Assembly: GCF_023702635.1 (NCBI RefSeq)
Contig: NZ_CP098455.1
Coordinates: forward strand, 2,294,001-2,358,000
Direction of reading: 5' to 3'
Length of the DNA stretch: 64,000 bases
From: Spongiibacter taiwanensis
GTDB taxonomy: Bacteria; Pseudomonadota; Gammaproteobacteria; Pseudomonadales; Spongiibacteraceae
The notes below the pieces were generated by a model. The model saw only the letters and a program-made list of their open reading frames with translations. It searched no databases and was not told where the DNA came from. Positions 36,277-46,008 of the stretch are shown here, in pieces (within the stretch, counting starts at the first letter, position 1; every line of letters begins with the position of its first letter). Both the position numbers and the translations under genes were made by a program.

Positions 36277-36441
36277 TTACCACATACCGCTTGCTTTAAA
36301 CCAATTGCGCCCCTGTTCGGCATCATCGTGGCCGCTGGCCATGATCATCGGCCAGGCTGCGGCAAAAAAGGCATCGTCCTGGCATTCGGCGAGAATCAGC
36401 TCTTCGATAGCGGTGGCAATCTCTTCTGGCGACGAAGACAT
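36277..36441 (-). CDS. possible small protein, 54 aa
   Basis: The frame starts MSSSPEEIATAIEELI and ends GRNWFKASGMW, with an acidic amphipathic N-terminal helix and a conserved-looking WPMIMASGHDDAE core. It reads like genuine protein and occupies the 450-bp gap after the large lipoprotein gene. It lies in the same frame as the 35-codon frame just upstream (36445-36552), separated only by a TAG and one codon, so the two may be one gene with an internal stop. The ribosome site is poor. Family unknown. Confidence 0.4.
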   Translation of the reverse strand: MSSSPEEIATAIEELILAECQDDAFFAAAWPMIMASGHDDAEQGRNWFKASGMW

Positions 36442-36444
36442 TGC

Positions 36445-36552
36445 CTAGGCTAAGTCGTCCAGCGATGGCCGCCGGGCATCGGCGGGGTCCAGGTTAATCA
36501 GCGCCTTTGCCAGAGTGTTAATTTTGCCCGCGCGACCGCGCTGCACCTCCAT
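36445..36552 (-). CDS. possible small protein or broken 5' part of the 54-aa frame
   Basis: 35 codons from ATG 36552 (MEVQRGRAGKINTLAK...SLDDLA), ending at TAG 36445. The frame is also open upstream through WIGGRE to the TAA of the large lipoprotein gene, all in one frame. This arrangement could be a decayed reading frame, or two tiny genes translated by coupling. The protein-like composition is the only support. Confidence 0.3.
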   Translation of the reverse strand: MEVQRGRAGKINTLAKALINLDPADARRPSLDDLA

Positions 36553-36576
36553 CTCGCGCCCGCCGATCCATTGAGC

Positions 36577-38343
36577 TTAAGGGGTTCGGGTGCCGCAGAA
36601 CGCCTGCTCGCAGCGATTCTGGTAGCAGTTGATCAGGGCGTCCTGGGTACACTGCACCTCATCAGAATGGGCGCTGCGCTGACAGTCAGCCTGGGCGGAC
36701 CAGGTGATGTGGACTTTGAAGCTGTCTTTACAGAAGGCCGTTGCCTGATTGCGCAGCTGGGTCTGGGCCAGATCAATGGCCGTGGCCCGGGGATAGAAAC
36801 TGCCTGAGTCGCCGGTCATCCGGTAGTCCCGGGCTGCGCCCACAAAGGTGTTTGGCTCTGGCGGGGTCTGTTTCTCCTGGGCGGCGGTGGCAAGCCCTGT
36901 TTTTTCGGGCTGTGGTGTTGCAGCCGGTGCCGGGGCAGCGGGCTTGGGTGCGGCTGAGGTGGCAGGGGCCCGCTGCGCGGTCACGTCGGGCTCGCTCGTT
37001 CTGGGTATGCTTTGTTTGGATTCGCTAGGGGATTCGCGGTTGGCCGCCGGGCGATGCTCGGGCCGGTGTCTCTCTGCGGTGTTGTTGGCGGGCCGGGGTC
37101 TTGCTCTTGCGTCGCTCACCATCTGATTCACCTGCTGTTGCTGCTGAGCAATCGCTGCATTGCGGGCATTGATACTGGCCATGGTTGCCGCCCAGTTGGC
37201 ACGGCTGAAGGCCTCGGCCTGCTGCGCCCGGACCTGCTGCGCGGCCAGGTCATCCAAGGTCTCATAGGCCTCGTCGATTTGCCCGGCGGCCTTTTCAAGG
37301 CTACGTACAGCATTGGCCAGCATATCTTCCGGCTTAGTGATAATCGTTCGATTTTGCTTGCTTGATTTCTCCCAGAGGGCCTTCTCCCGGGCGGCGAGCT
37401 CCGGGTACTGAGCGGCGTAGGCCTCGGCCGGATAGGACTCCAGGGCCTTGGTGCGGCACTGCAAGTACGGCGTATTGATCTGCAATGTGCGGCGGGCATT
37501 GTAGTCAGCCGACTGGTTGCGGTTGTAGCCAGCCCGGGTGGTCGGGCAGCCTTGCCGCTTGGCCCAACTGTCAAAGGTCAGGGGTTGGTACTGCTGTTCA
37601 ATGAGGTGGCGGTATTGTTGGTCAACAGCGCGGGCATCGGTCATGGCTTCGGCCTGTGCGTTGATCGCTTCCGTAAGCTTGGCTTGTTGTGCAAAGGCCT
37701 CCTCGCCGCTGTAAAAAGTCACTGACTTTTTAGGCTTATCCAGAAAAGAGATACCAAACAGTTGCTTTGATCTCGCAGCCAGGGATTTGCTGAGCGCGGC
37801 AATTTGGCTGGGCTTAAGGTTTTCATAGGAGCGTCCGACGCCAGCGCACTCGAAGCAAAACTGCCAATCGGTAACCACGGCGCCGGCTTGAGCTTTAGCG
37901 GGCAAGCGGGCAGGCAGGCTTCCGTTGTAGCCCGTCAAATAAGTATTTTTTTCCAAAAGGGTTTCGGCGCTGATGCCCTTCAGTGGCAGCACGACATAAC
38001 GATAGACGGGAACGGTATGTGTTCCCTTCTTAAACTCCATCCAGGCGACGACGAGTGGCGCATTGCTGGATTCTAATTCATAGCTGTAGGGCATATTCCG
38101 CTGATTTGAGTAACGGCCTTTGCCGCTGTCATCCAGCATAATGGCTAGCTCACTCTGGAAGTCCGAGGGTGAAGTCTGCTTCCAGTCGTCTCGCCAATCC
38201 CAGATCCACGCTTTCTTTTCCTTGTAGTTGCTCCATGCGTAGTCACGGGCATTGGTCACGCAGCCGCTTTGGGCGAGACAGGTGATGAGAAGGAACAAAA
38301 TCGTCAGGGCGCGGGGGGGGATGGCGGGGCTCGTTCTTTTCAT
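36577..38343 (-). CDS. large lipoprotein of unknown function
   Basis: 588-aa predicted lipoprotein: signal peptide with lipobox LAQSGC, cysteine at about residue 28. The N-terminal half is globular (WDWRDDW, then VPVYRYVVLPLKG). A helical, Gln/Ala-rich coiled-coil-like middle follows (EKAAGQIDEAYETLDDLAAQQVRAQQ... then a QQQQQ run). Next is a long disordered Pro/Ala/Thr linker (about 415-500), and the end is Cys-rich (FCKDSF, DCQRS, QCTQD, NCYQNRCEQAFC) and probably disulfide-bonded. Start ATG 38343 or ATG 38355. I do not recognise the family; the layout suggests an envelope-anchored periplasmic or surface protein. Confidence 0.7.
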   Translation of the reverse strand: MKRTSPAIPPRALTILFLLITCLAQSGCVTNARDYAWSNYKEKKAWIWDWRDDWKQTSPSDFQSELAIMLDDSGKGRYSNQRNMPYSYELESSNAPLVVAWMEFKKGTHTVPVYRYVVLPLKGISAETLLEKNTYLTGYNGSLPARLPAKAQAGAVVTDWQFCFECAGVGRSYENLKPSQIAALSKSLAARSKQLFGISFLDKPKKSVTFYSGEEAFAQQAKLTEAINAQAEAMTDARAVDQQYRHLIEQQYQPLTFDSWAKRQGCPTTRAGYNRNQSADYNARRTLQINTPYLQCRTKALESYPAEAYAAQYPELAAREKALWEKSSKQNRTIITKPEDMLANAVRSLEKAAGQIDEAYETLDDLAAQQVRAQQAEAFSRANWAATMASINARNAAIAQQQQQVNQMVSDARARPRPANNTAERHRPEHRPAANRESPSESKQSIPRTSEPDVTAQRAPATSAAPKPAAPAPAATPQPEKTGLATAAQEKQTPPEPNTFVGAARDYRMTGDSGSFYPRATAIDLAQTQLRNQATAFCKDSFKVHITWSAQADCQRSAHSDEVQCTQDALINCYQNRCEQAFCGTRTP

Positions 38344-38557
38344 TAAAACATCCATGGGTGCAGCTACCGGGGAGGGTTAACCATAGAACACTGAGGCATC
38401 GGTGCAACTAAAAGTGACCGATTATTTAAGGACTGTGGCTTCGGAGAAAGTCTAGGCGGAGCTGGTACGAGGCGAATTGATGCGCCTCTGGAAGTTCTAT
38501 AAAGGGGATGTATACCTGAGTGAGTCAGGAATGTTGGCGTTACAGATGAGGCATCTG

Positions 38558-38589
38558 ATTAAAGACGGGGCCAATGCCCCGTCTTTAAT
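38558..38589. terminator. intrinsic terminator after ettA
   Basis: A perfect 14-bp stem, ATTAAAGACGGGGC (38558-38571) with GCCCCGTCTTTAAT (38576-38589), and a 4-base loop (CAAT). It lies 13 bases beyond the ettA stop on the minus strand. The A/T-rich foot gives short T tracts on either strand. Confidence 0.75.
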
Positions 38590-38602
38590 TGGCCGCCGGC
38601 GA

Positions 38603-40264
38603 TTACTTCAGCTTTTTGTACTTCATCCGCTGAGGGCCAGCGTTTTTGCCTTTGCGCTGAATAAAGTCAGCGTGGTACTCGGTGTAGTTGCCCTCAAAGA
38701 ACACCACCTCACTGTCGCCCTCATAGGCGAGAATGTGGGTGGCGATGCGGTCCAGGAACCAGCGATCGTGGGAGATCACCAGAGCGCAGCCGGGGAAATC
38801 CAGCAGGGCCTCTTCCAGGGCGCGCAGGGTTTCCACGTCCAGGTCGTTGGAGGGTTCGTCCAGCAGCAGCACATTGCCGCCTTCTTTCAGGGTGCAGGCC
38901 AGTTGCAGACGACCCCGCTCACCCCCAGACAGTTCGCCGACCCGCTTCTGCTGGTCGCTGCCCTTGAAGTTGAAGCGGCCGATGTAGGCCCGGGAGGGCA
39001 CTTCGTAGCCGCCGATCTGCAGAATATCGGCGCCGCCAGAAACCGCTTCCCACACGGTTTGTTTGTCGTCCAGGGCATCGCGCATCTGCTCGACTGACAC
39101 CAGCTTCACGGTTTCGCCAATGTCGATGCTGCCGCTATCCGGCTGCTCCTTGCCGGTAATCATTCGGAACAGGGTCGATTTACCGGCGCCGTTACCACCG
39201 ACGATGCCGACGATGGCGCCCTTAGGGATGGCAAAGCTCAGGTCGTTAATCAGCAGGCGGTCGCCGTAGCTCTTGCTGATGTTGTTGACCTCAATCACCT
39301 TGTCGCCCAGACGGGGACCCGGTGGAATGTAGATTTCGTTGGTCTCGCTGCGGCTCTGGAATTCCTGACTTTGCAGCTCTTCAAAGCGGGCCAGACGGGC
39401 CTTGCTCTTGCTCTGGCGACCCTTGGCGTTGCTGCGCACCCACTCCAGTTCCGAGGCGATGGTCTTCTGGCGAGAGGCTTCCGACTTGGCTTCCTGCTCC
39501 AGGCGCTTCTCCTTGGCCTCCAGCCAGTCGGAGTAGTTGCCCTCGTAGGGAATGCCGCGACCCCGGTCCAGCTCCAGAATCCAGCCCGCCGCGTTATCCA
39601 GGAAGTAGCGGTCGTGGGTAATGGCCACCACGGTGCCGGGGAAATCGCACAGGAAGCGCTCCAGCCAGGCCACGGATTCCGCATCCAGGTGGTTGGTGGG
39701 CTCGTCCAGCAGCAGCATGTCGGGCGCCGACATCAGCAGGCGGCATAGAGCCACTCGGCGGCGCTCACCCCCGGACAGTTTGGTCACGTCGGCATCCCAG
39801 GGCGGCAGGCGCAGGGCGTCGGCGGCCACTTCCAGCTTGTGGTCAATATTGTGGGCGTCGGTGGCCTGGATAATATCCTCCAGCTCCGCCTGGCGCTTGG
39901 CCAGGGCATCGAAGTCGGCGTCCGGTTCGGCGTAGGCGGCATAGACCTTATCCAGCTCGGCCAGGGCATTGATGGCCTCGCTCAGGCCCTCTTCCACATT
40001 GCCGCGCACGTCTTTGTCGGGGTTGAGCTGGGGCTCCTGGGACAGGTAGCCAATCTGGATGCCGGGCTGGGGCCGGGCCTCGCCGTTAAATTCAGTATCC
40101 ACCCCGGCCATGATGCGCAGCAGGGTGGACTTACCGGCGCCGTTCAGGCCGAGCACGCCGATCTTGGCGCCGGGGAAAAAGGACAGGGAAATATCGTGCA
40201 GAATTTCCCGCTTGGGTGGGACAACCTTGCCCACGCGATTCATGGTGTAGACGAACTGCGCCAT
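38603..40264 (-). CDS. ettA: energy-dependent translational throttle protein EttA (ABC-F)
   Basis: 553-aa ABC-F ATPase (E. coli EttA 555 aa) that binds the ribosomal E site and gates elongation by the ATP/ADP ratio. Two ABC cassettes without membrane segments: Walker A GLNGAGKST and GGNGAGKST, signatures LSGGERRRVAL and LSGGERGRLQL, and Walker B ending LLLDEPTNHLD and LLLDEPSNDLD. The EttA-type arm and linker lie in between. ATG 40264 has GGAG 5 bases upstream and gives the family start MAQFVYTMNRVGK; an upstream extension is not supported. It is divergent from glyA. Confidence 0.96.
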   Translation of the reverse strand: MAQFVYTMNRVGKVVPPKREILHDISLSFFPGAKIGVLGLNGAGKSTLLRIMAGVDTEFNGEARPQPGIQIGYLSQEPQLNPDKDVRGNVEEGLSEAINALAELDKVYAAYAEPDADFDALAKRQAELEDIIQATDAHNIDHKLEVAADALRLPPWDADVTKLSGGERRRVALCRLLMSAPDMLLLDEPTNHLDAESVAWLERFLCDFPGTVVAITHDRYFLDNAAGWILELDRGRGIPYEGNYSDWLEAKEKRLEQEAKSEASRQKTIASELEWVRSNAKGRQSKSKARLARFEELQSQEFQSRSETNEIYIPPGPRLGDKVIEVNNISKSYGDRLLINDLSFAIPKGAIVGIVGGNGAGKSTLFRMITGKEQPDSGSIDIGETVKLVSVEQMRDALDDKQTVWEAVSGGADILQIGGYEVPSRAYIGRFNFKGSDQQKRVGELSGGERGRLQLACTLKEGGNVLLLDEPSNDLDVETLRALEEALLDFPGCALVISHDRWFLDRIATHILAYEGDSEVVFFEGNYTEYHADFIQRKGKNAGPQRMKYKKLK

Positions 40265-40527
40265 CTTGACTCCGCTGAAGGTAATTTGCGTTGTGGCCGG
40301 CGTGTTGGGGTGGAAGGAAGTGCGCCGGAAAGTGGGCGAAAAGGTACCTAATTGGGGTGCTTTTCGCAATCTCGCCGGGCGCGAAAGGACAGATTTTGGC
40401 CGATCTGGCAGCTGCTGTCGGGGCCATTGCCAGTTGCGGCATTTGCTGGCTGAAAACGGTGCCGCAGGCGCCCATTTATTGTACAATGCGCGGCTTTTCT
40501 CAGCCTGTATGCCTTGCGGGGGTAGTA

Positions 40528-41790
40528 ATGTTTGACAAAGAAATGACCATTGCTGGATTTGATGCAGAGATCTGGTCTGCCATTCAAGAGGAAGAGGTTC
40601 GTCAGGAAGAACATATCGAGTTGATTGCTTCCGAGAACTATACCAGCCCGGCGGTCATGCAGGCCCAGGGTACCGTACTGACCAACAAGTACGCAGAAGG
40701 TTACCCCGGCAAGCGCTACTACGGTGGCTGTGAGTATGTGGACAAGGCCGAAGATCTGGCCATTGCCCGGGCCAAGGCCCTGTTCGGCGCCGACTACGCC
40801 AACGTTCAGCCCCACTCCGGCTCTCAGGCGAATGCCGCTGTGTATCAAGCGCTGGTGCTGCCCGGCGAAACCGTACTGGGCATGAGCCTGGACGCGGGCG
40901 GTCACCTGACCCACGGCGCCAAGCCCAACTTCTCCGGCAAAACCTACAACGCGGTGCAGTACGGTTTGAACAATGAGACCGGTGAGATCGACTACGCCCA
41001 GGTTGAGGCGCTGGCCCTGGAGCACAAGCCCAAGATGATCGTGGCCGGCTTCTCTGCTTACTCCGGCATTGTTGACTGGGCAAAATTCCGTGAAATCGCT
41101 GACAAAGTCGGTGCCTACCTGATGGTGGATATGGCCCACGTGGCCGGACTGGTTGCCGCGGGTGTGTACCCCAACCCGGTGCCGGTTGCCGACGTGGTGA
41201 CCACCACCACGCACAAGACCTTGCGCGGCCCCCGCGGTGGTCTGATTCTGGCCCGTGCCAATGAAGAGATCGAGAAGAAGCTGAACTCCGCGGTATTCCC
41301 CGGTGGTCAGGGCGGCCCGCTGATGCACGTGATTGCGGCCAAAGCGGTCAGCTTCAAAGAGGCCCAGAGCCCCGAGTTTGTCACTTACCAGAAGCAGGTG
41401 GTGGCTAACGCCCAGGCCATGGCCAAGACCTTTATCGAGCGCGGCATTAACATCGTCTCCGGCGGAACCCAGAACCACCTGATGCTGGTGGACCTGATTG
41501 GTAAGTCCTACACCGGTAAGGACGCCGATGCGGCCCTGGGTGCGGCGAATATCACCGTAAACAAGAATGCGGTGCCCAATGATCCGCGTTCGCCGTTTAT
41601 CACCAGCGGTCTGCGCGTGGGTACCCCGGCGGTAACCACTCGTGGCTTCAAAGAAGCGGAGTGCGTTGAGCTGGCTGGCTGGATGTGCGACGTGCTGGAA
41701 GCCCTGGAAGCCGGTGATGCCTCTGCCAAGATCGAAGAAGTGAAGGGCAAAGTGCTGGAGATTTGTAAGCGCTTTCCGGTGTATGCCTGA
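40528..41790 (+). CDS. glyA: serine hydroxymethyltransferase
   Basis: PLP enzyme interconverting serine and glycine with transfer of a one-carbon unit to tetrahydrofolate; 420 aa (E. coli 417). The N-terminal [14 protein letters not shown], the PLP lysine region [14 protein letters not shown] and the C-terminal SGLRVGTPA are all present. The start at ATG 40528 gives [12 protein letters not shown]; in-frame sequence upstream is the ettA/glyA promoter region. It is followed by GTCTGACG-type repeats and then nrdR. Confidence 0.97.
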   Translation: MFDKEMTIAGFDAEIWSAIQEEEVRQEEHIELIASENYTSPAVMQAQGTVLTNKYAEGYPGKRYYGGCEYVDKAEDLAIARAKALFGADYANVQPHSGSQANAAVYQALVLPGETVLGMSLDAGGHLTHGAKPNFSGKTYNAVQYGLNNETGEIDYAQVEALALEHKPKMIVAGFSAYSGIVDWAKFREIADKVGAYLMVDMAHVAGLVAAGVYPNPVPVADVVTTTTHKTLRGPRGGLILARANEEIEKKLNSAVFPGGQGGPLMHVIAAKAVSFKEAQSPEFVTYQKQVVANAQAMAKTFIERGINIVSGGTQNHLMLVDLIGKSYTGKDADAALGAANITVNKNAVPNDPRSPFITSGLRVGTPAVTTRGFKEAECVELAGWMCDVLEALEAGDASAKIEEVKGKVLEICKRFPVYA

Positions 41791-41798
41791 GTCTGACG

Positions 41799-41856
41799 CC
41801 TGAAGTCGGACGTCTGACGCGAGTGACTTCGTCTGACGTCTGACCTCAGACTTCTG
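41799..41856. repeat. imperfect tandem/inverted repeat of a TCTGACG-type unit
   Basis: The stretch after glyA contains several copies of GTCTGACG and variants (TCGGACGTCTGACG, GTCTGACGTCTGACC), plus the reverse complement near GTCAGA. The units are 7-10 bases and imperfect. Similar short GACGCTA repeats occur after mscS. It resembles low-complexity intergenic repeats rather than a functional site. Confidence 0.5.
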
Positions 41857-41924
41857 GCCAGCGGCGCATTGCCGAAGTGTCATAACTGCTAAGCTGGTAA
41901 AAACCGTCCACGAGGCTCCCCACC

Positions 41925-42404
41925 ATGCGCTGCCCCTTCTGCAATTTCGATGACACCAAGGTAATCGACTCCCGCCTGGTCGCCGAGGGTGGTCAGGTGC
42001 GTCGGCGCCGGGAGTGCCTGTCGTGCGCTGAGCGCTTTACTACCTACGAAAGCGCTGAGCTGTTGATGCCCAAAATCATCAAAACCGATGGTTCCCGGGA
42101 GCCTTTCAACGAAGAGAAAATGCGTTCGGGGCTGCTCAAAGCCCTGGAGAAGCGCCCAGTCAGCGTGGAAGACATTGAGGCCGAAATTTCTGGCATCAAG
42201 CGGGCACTGCAGGCGACCGGTGAGCGGGAGATTGCCAGCCGGGATGTGGGTGAGCTGGTCATGGAGGCCTTAAAGGCGCTGGACCACGTGGCCTACGTTC
42301 GCTTTGCCTCGGTCTATCGCAGCTTTCAGGATCTGGATGAATTCCGTGCAGAAATCGATCGTCTTTCTGCCGAACCGCGCAGTGCCAAACTTGATCAGGT
42401 ATGA
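41925..42404 (+). CDS. nrdR: transcriptional repressor NrdR
   Basis: 159-aa repressor of ribonucleotide reductase genes. The Zn ribbon CPFC...CLSC occupies residues 3-34 and an ATP-cone ([22 protein letters not shown]) about 49-139. The start [17 protein letters not shown] is invariant in the family. It overlaps ribD by 4 bases, so it is the first gene of the riboflavin block, a common arrangement in proteobacteria. Confidence 0.97.
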   Translation: MRCPFCNFDDTKVIDSRLVAEGGQVRRRRECLSCAERFTTYESAELLMPKIIKTDGSREPFNEEKMRSGLLKALEKRPVSVEDIEAEISGIKRALQATGEREIASRDVGELVMEALKALDHVAYVRFASVYRSFQDLDEFRAEIDRLSAEPRSAKLDQV

Positions 42405-43537
42405 AGACCGGCGAATTTGACACCCAAATGATGGCGCGGGCGATTCAGCTCGCCAAACAGGGGCGGTTTGGTACCAGCCCCAATCCCCGGGTGGGTTGCG
42501 TGATTACCCGCAAAACCAGCCTGATTGCCGAGGGCTGGCATGCCCGTGCCGGTGAGGGCCACGCGGAGGTGAATGCTCTGGCCGCATTGGCGCCGGGAGA
42601 GGCCAAAGGGGCGACGGCCTACGTGACCCTGGAACCCTGTTCCCATCGTGGCCGCACTGGGCCCTGCGCCGATGCCCTGGTAGCAGCCGGACTGGCGCGG
42701 GTGGTGGTGGCCATGACCGACCCCAATCCACTGGTGGCGGGCAAGGGCATTGAAAAGTTACGCAGCGCCGGTATTCAGGTGGATGTGGGTGTGTTGGAGA
42801 GCCAGGCTGCGGCGCTGAACCCGGGCTATATTCGCCGGATTCAAGGGGGGCAGCCCTGGGTGCGGATGAAGTCGGCCATGAGCCTGGATGGGCGCACGGC
42901 GATGGCATCCGGTGAGAGTTACTGGATTACCGGCCCGGAGGCCCGGGCCGATGTGCAGCGCCTGCGGGCATTGAGCTGCGCCATTGTGAGCGGTGTCGAA
43001 ACGGTGCTGGCCGATGACCCGGCCTTTACGGTGCGGCCCGAGGATTTCTCGGTAGAGGGCGCTGACCCGGTATGGCGGCAACCGATACGGGTGATTCTTG
43101 ACAGTCAACTGCGCACGCCGCTGAAGGCCAAGTTGCTCCAGGGCGGCGGTCCGCTGCTGATTCTGACGGGGGCCAGCAAAATGGACAGCCCTGCCGCCGA
43201 AGCCTTGCGCAAGTGCGGGGTAGAAGTGAACGAAGTGGCCCAGGGTGAAGAGGGCGGATTGCTCCTTTCTGCGGTGATGGCTGAGCTGGCTCGCCGGGGC
43301 TGTAATGAGGTCATGGTGGAGGCGGGTGCGACCGTGTCCGGCGCCTTTTTGCAGGCGGGTTTGGTGGACGAGTGGTTTATTTACATGGCGCCCTCGCTGA
43401 TGGGCAGCGCCGGTCGGCCGTTGATGAACTGGCCGATGGAAACCATGGCCCAGCGGCGGGAGCTGGAGATTGTCGATATTCGCGCTGTTGGACGCGACTG
43501 GCGCTGGCAGTGCCGCCTGGCCAAAAAGGAGAACTGA
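42401..43537 (+). CDS. ribD: riboflavin biosynthesis deaminase/reductase RibD
   Basis: 378-aa bifunctional enzyme for the second and third steps of riboflavin synthesis. The N-terminal cytidine-deaminase-like domain has zinc motifs HAEVNAL and [11 protein letters not shown], and the C-terminal NADPH-dependent reductase starts about [17 protein letters not shown]. It overlaps nrdR (ATGA) and its stop abuts the ribE GTG start, so the three are translated as a coupled unit. Confidence 0.96.
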   Translation: MKTGEFDTQMMARAIQLAKQGRFGTSPNPRVGCVITRKTSLIAEGWHARAGEGHAEVNALAALAPGEAKGATAYVTLEPCSHRGRTGPCADALVAAGLARVVVAMTDPNPLVAGKGIEKLRSAGIQVDVGVLESQAAALNPGYIRRIQGGQPWVRMKSAMSLDGRTAMASGESYWITGPEARADVQRLRALSCAIVSGVETVLADDPAFTVRPEDFSVEGADPVWRQPIRVILDSQLRTPLKAKLLQGGGPLLILTGASKMDSPAAEALRKCGVEVNEVAQGEEGGLLLSAVMAELARRGCNEVMVEAGATVSGAFLQAGLVDEWFIYMAPSLMGSAGRPLMNWPMETMAQRRELEIVDIRAVGRDWRWQCRLAKKEN

Positions 43538-44200
43538 GTGTTCACCGGAATTATTGAAGCGGTCGGGCAGATTGCGGCATTGCAGCCTACAGATGGCGAT
43601 CTGCGTCTGCGTATCGCCAGCGGTGACCTGCCCTTGCAAACCGTGAAGCTGGGCGACAGCATCGCCAGCAATGGTGTGTGCCTGACGGTGGTAGAACTGC
43701 AGGCCGACGGCTTTTGGGCTGACGTGTCCAGAGAAACACTGAGCCACAGCAGTTTTGCCCAGGCCAAAGTCGGTGATCCGGTCAACCTGGAGCGGGCGAT
43801 GGCCGTGGGCAGCCGTTTTGATGGTCACATTGTTAGTGGTCACGTTGATGGCGTGGGGACGATTGTCAGCCTGCGCAAAGATGCCCGCTCGATTCGGCTG
43901 CGCATTGAGGCACCGGCAGAATTGGCCCGCTATATTGCAGCAAAGGGCTCCATCACGGTGGATGGCGTGAGCTTGACAGTGAACAGCCTTGAAGGTCGCC
44001 TGTTTGACCTCAATATTGTGCCTCACACCGCGGCGCAAACGACGATTGCCAGTTACTGCACCGGCAGCCGGGTAAACCTCGAGGTGGATATTATTGCGCG
44101 CTACCTCGAGCGCCTGTTGCAGGCCGATGGACACAGCGCAAGCGCCGGGGTGAGTATGGCCACGCTGGCGGAGAACGGTTTTTTACGACGGGGTCGCTGA
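43538..44200 (+). CDS. ribE: riboflavin synthase, alpha subunit
   Basis: 220-aa enzyme that dismutates two 6,7-dimethyl-8-ribityllumazine molecules to riboflavin. It consists of two lumazine-binding barrels: the first starts MFTGIIEAVG, the second is centred on GSRFDGHIVSGHVDGVG. The GTG start immediately follows the ribD stop, with AAAGGAGAA upstream. Sometimes called ribC in other nomenclatures. Confidence 0.96.
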   Translation: MFTGIIEAVGQIAALQPTDGDLRLRIASGDLPLQTVKLGDSIASNGVCLTVVELQADGFWADVSRETLSHSSFAQAKVGDPVNLERAMAVGSRFDGHIVSGHVDGVGTIVSLRKDARSIRLRIEAPAELARYIAAKGSITVDGVSLTVNSLEGRLFDLNIVPHTAAQTTIASYCTGSRVNLEVDIIARYLERLLQADGHSASAGVSMATLAENGFLRRGR

Positions 44201-44225
44201 GCGGCCCGCAAATGAAGGCTTTTTT

Positions 44226-45353
44226 ATGGCGTTTAGCAAAATTGAAGACCTGATCCAGGATATCCGTCTGGGCAAAATGGTCATTCTGATGGACGATGAG
44301 GATCGGGAAAACGAAGGCGACCTGGTGATGGCCGCCGAGTGCGTACGTCCCCAGGATATCAACTTCATGGCCACCCACGGCCGCGGGCTGATCTGCATGC
44401 CGATGACGCGTGAGCGCTGCAAGCAGCTGAATTTGCCCCTGATGGTCGACCGCAATGCCTCGGGCTTTGGCACCAAGTTCACTGTGTCGATTGAAGCGGC
44501 AAAAGGGGTCAGCACCGGGATTTCCGCCGCTGACCGTGCCCACACCGTGCGTACCGCCGCGGCGAAAAATGCGGTGGCAGAGGATATTGTCCAGCCCGGT
44601 CATATTTTCCCGCTGATGGCGGAGCCCGGCGGTGTGCTCAACCGCGCCGGTCACACCGAGGCGGCCTGCGATCTGGCCCGGTTGGCGGGCTTTGAGTCCA
44701 CTGGGGTGATCTGCGAGATCATGAACGAAGACGGCACCATGGCGCGCCGGGAAGACCTTGAAAAATTCGCCTCGCAGCACGACCTGAAAATGGGCACTAT
44801 CGCCGATTTGATTCACTATCAGGTGCTTAACGAGCGCACGGTGGAGCGGATCAGCTCCGGCACCATTTCCACTGACTACGGTGATTTCCAGCTGCACGCC
44901 TACAAGGATTCGGTGGCGGGCGAGATTCACTTCGCCGTGCAGAAGGGCGAAATCAACGCCGACGAGCCCTGCCTGGCCCGGGTGCATCTGGGCTCGACCG
45001 TGCGCGATCTGCTGCAAACCCAGCCGCCGGGAAAAACCACCGGCTGGAATATCAATCGCTGTTTGAGTGCCATTGCCAAGCACGGTGGGGTGGTGGTGCT
45101 GCTGGCAAACCGGGAAAAAGCCGAAGATATCCTTTACGATCTGGATATTGCCCGGGGTCTGAAGCAGCCCCTGCAAGGGGACAGCATTCAGTACCAGACC
45201 ACCTATTTTAATATCGGTCTGGGCTCCCAGATTCTGCGGGATGTCGGTGCTGGCAAGTTGCGCCTGATGGGCGCGCCAGTGAAATACAATGCCATCTCCG
45301 GCTTTGATCTGGAGATGGTCGAATTTGTCAGCCCCGAAGAAGTGGGCGCCTGA
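44226..45353 (+). CDS. ribB: 3,4-dihydroxy-2-butanone-4-phosphate synthase with degenerate GTP cyclohydrolase II domain (RibBX-like)
   Basis: 375-aa RibBA-like fusion. The N-terminal RibB domain (about 1-205) is intact: ILMDDEDRENEGDLVMAAE, MATHGRGLICMPM and GHTEAACDLARLAG. The C-terminal cyclohydrolase II-like domain lacks the Cys-X10-Cys-X-Cys zinc site and the RQEGRG motif. The region that should hold them reads PCLARVHLGSTVRDLL and GGVVVLLANREKAED. It should therefore make only dihydroxybutanone phosphate, with a separate ribA elsewhere, as described for RibBX-type proteins in proteobacteria. Confidence 0.92.
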   Translation: MAFSKIEDLIQDIRLGKMVILMDDEDRENEGDLVMAAECVRPQDINFMATHGRGLICMPMTRERCKQLNLPLMVDRNASGFGTKFTVSIEAAKGVSTGISAADRAHTVRTAAAKNAVAEDIVQPGHIFPLMAEPGGVLNRAGHTEAACDLARLAGFESTGVICEIMNEDGTMARREDLEKFASQHDLKMGTIADLIHYQVLNERTVERISSGTISTDYGDFQLHAYKDSVAGEIHFAVQKGEINADEPCLARVHLGSTVRDLLQTQPPGKTTGWNINRCLSAIAKHGGVVVLLANREKAEDILYDLDIARGLKQPLQGDSIQYQTTYFNIGLGSQILRDVGAGKLRLMGAPVKYNAISGFDLEMVEFVSPEEVGA

Positions 45354-45354
45354 C

Positions 45355-45388
45355 CATTAACCCGGCAGTTTTTTAAGTCGGGTTAATG
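45355..45388. terminator. hairpin between ribB and ribH
   Basis: A perfect 10-bp stem (CATTAACCCG, 45355-45364, with CGGGTTAATG, 45379-45388) has a 14-base loop that contains TTTTTT. No T tract follows the stem, so it may be an attenuator or an mRNA-processing or stabilising structure rather than a full terminator. Confidence 0.4.
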
Positions 45389-45488
45389 CGGCACAAGGGT
45401 GTGCCGCCATTGGCCAACAGGCCAATGCAATGCCAGGTTAATAAGTCAGTCCGAATGTGTCGGGCAGTCGTAATACGATTAAGGAACA

Positions 45489-45953
45489 ATGATGAAAACA
45501 ATCGAAGGTAACTTCACCGCCGCCAGCGGCAAATTTGCGATTGTCGTCGGTCGCTGGAACAGCTTTGTGGTGGAAAGTCTGCTTGAGGGCGCACTGGATG
45601 CCCTGCGTCGTCACGGTGTGGCTGAAGACAATGTGACCATTGTGCGCGCTCCCGGCGCCTTTGAAATTCCGCTGGTCTGCCAGAAAGTCGCAGAGCAGAA
45701 ACAATACGATGCCATTATTGCCCTCGGCGCGGTCATTCGCGGCGGCACTCCCCACTTCGAGTATGTGGCAGGCGAGTGCACCAAGGGTCTGGCTCAGGTG
45801 TCCATGCAGCATGGTGTGCCGGTGGCCTTTGGCGTATTGACCGTAGACAGCATTGAACAGGCGATCGAGCGCGCCGGTACCAAGGCGGGCAACAAGGGCG
45901 AAGAAGCCGCCATGTCCGCGCTGGAAATGGTCAGCCTGCTCAAGCAGCTTTAA
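45489..45953 (+). CDS. ribH: 6,7-dimethyl-8-ribityllumazine synthase
   Basis: 154-aa lumazine synthase, condensing the RibD-pathway pyrimidine with dihydroxybutanone phosphate. Conserved [26 protein letters not shown] and [19 protein letters not shown] are present. It starts at ATG 45489 or the adjacent ATG 45492, with AAGGA upstream. It precedes nusB by 55 bp, the typical ribH-nusB order. Confidence 0.96.
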   Translation: MMKTIEGNFTAASGKFAIVVGRWNSFVVESLLEGALDALRRHGVAEDNVTIVRAPGAFEIPLVCQKVAEQKQYDAIIALGAVIRGGTPHFEYVAGECTKGLAQVSMQHGVPVAFGVLTVDSIEQAIERAGTKAGNKGEEAAMSALEMVSLLKQL

Positions 45954-46008
45954 GCGCGGGGCTGCCCTGGAAGGGCGGCGCTGCCAACGACATTGAAGAG
46001 AATTTATT

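Noticed and set aside
40348-41883. Long open frame (511 codons) antisense to glyA
   Set aside because: Mirror of the high-GC glyA coding strand; the translation is His/Gly/Val-rich with no family resemblance, while glyA is certain.
42758-44134. 458-codon minus-strand frame opposite ribD/ribE
   Set aside because: Antisense to two certain genes, composition of a shadow frame, no ribosome site.
45354-45488. Possible FMN riboswitch ahead of ribH
   Set aside because: Only a simple hairpin is seen; none of the conserved RFN-element segments are present.
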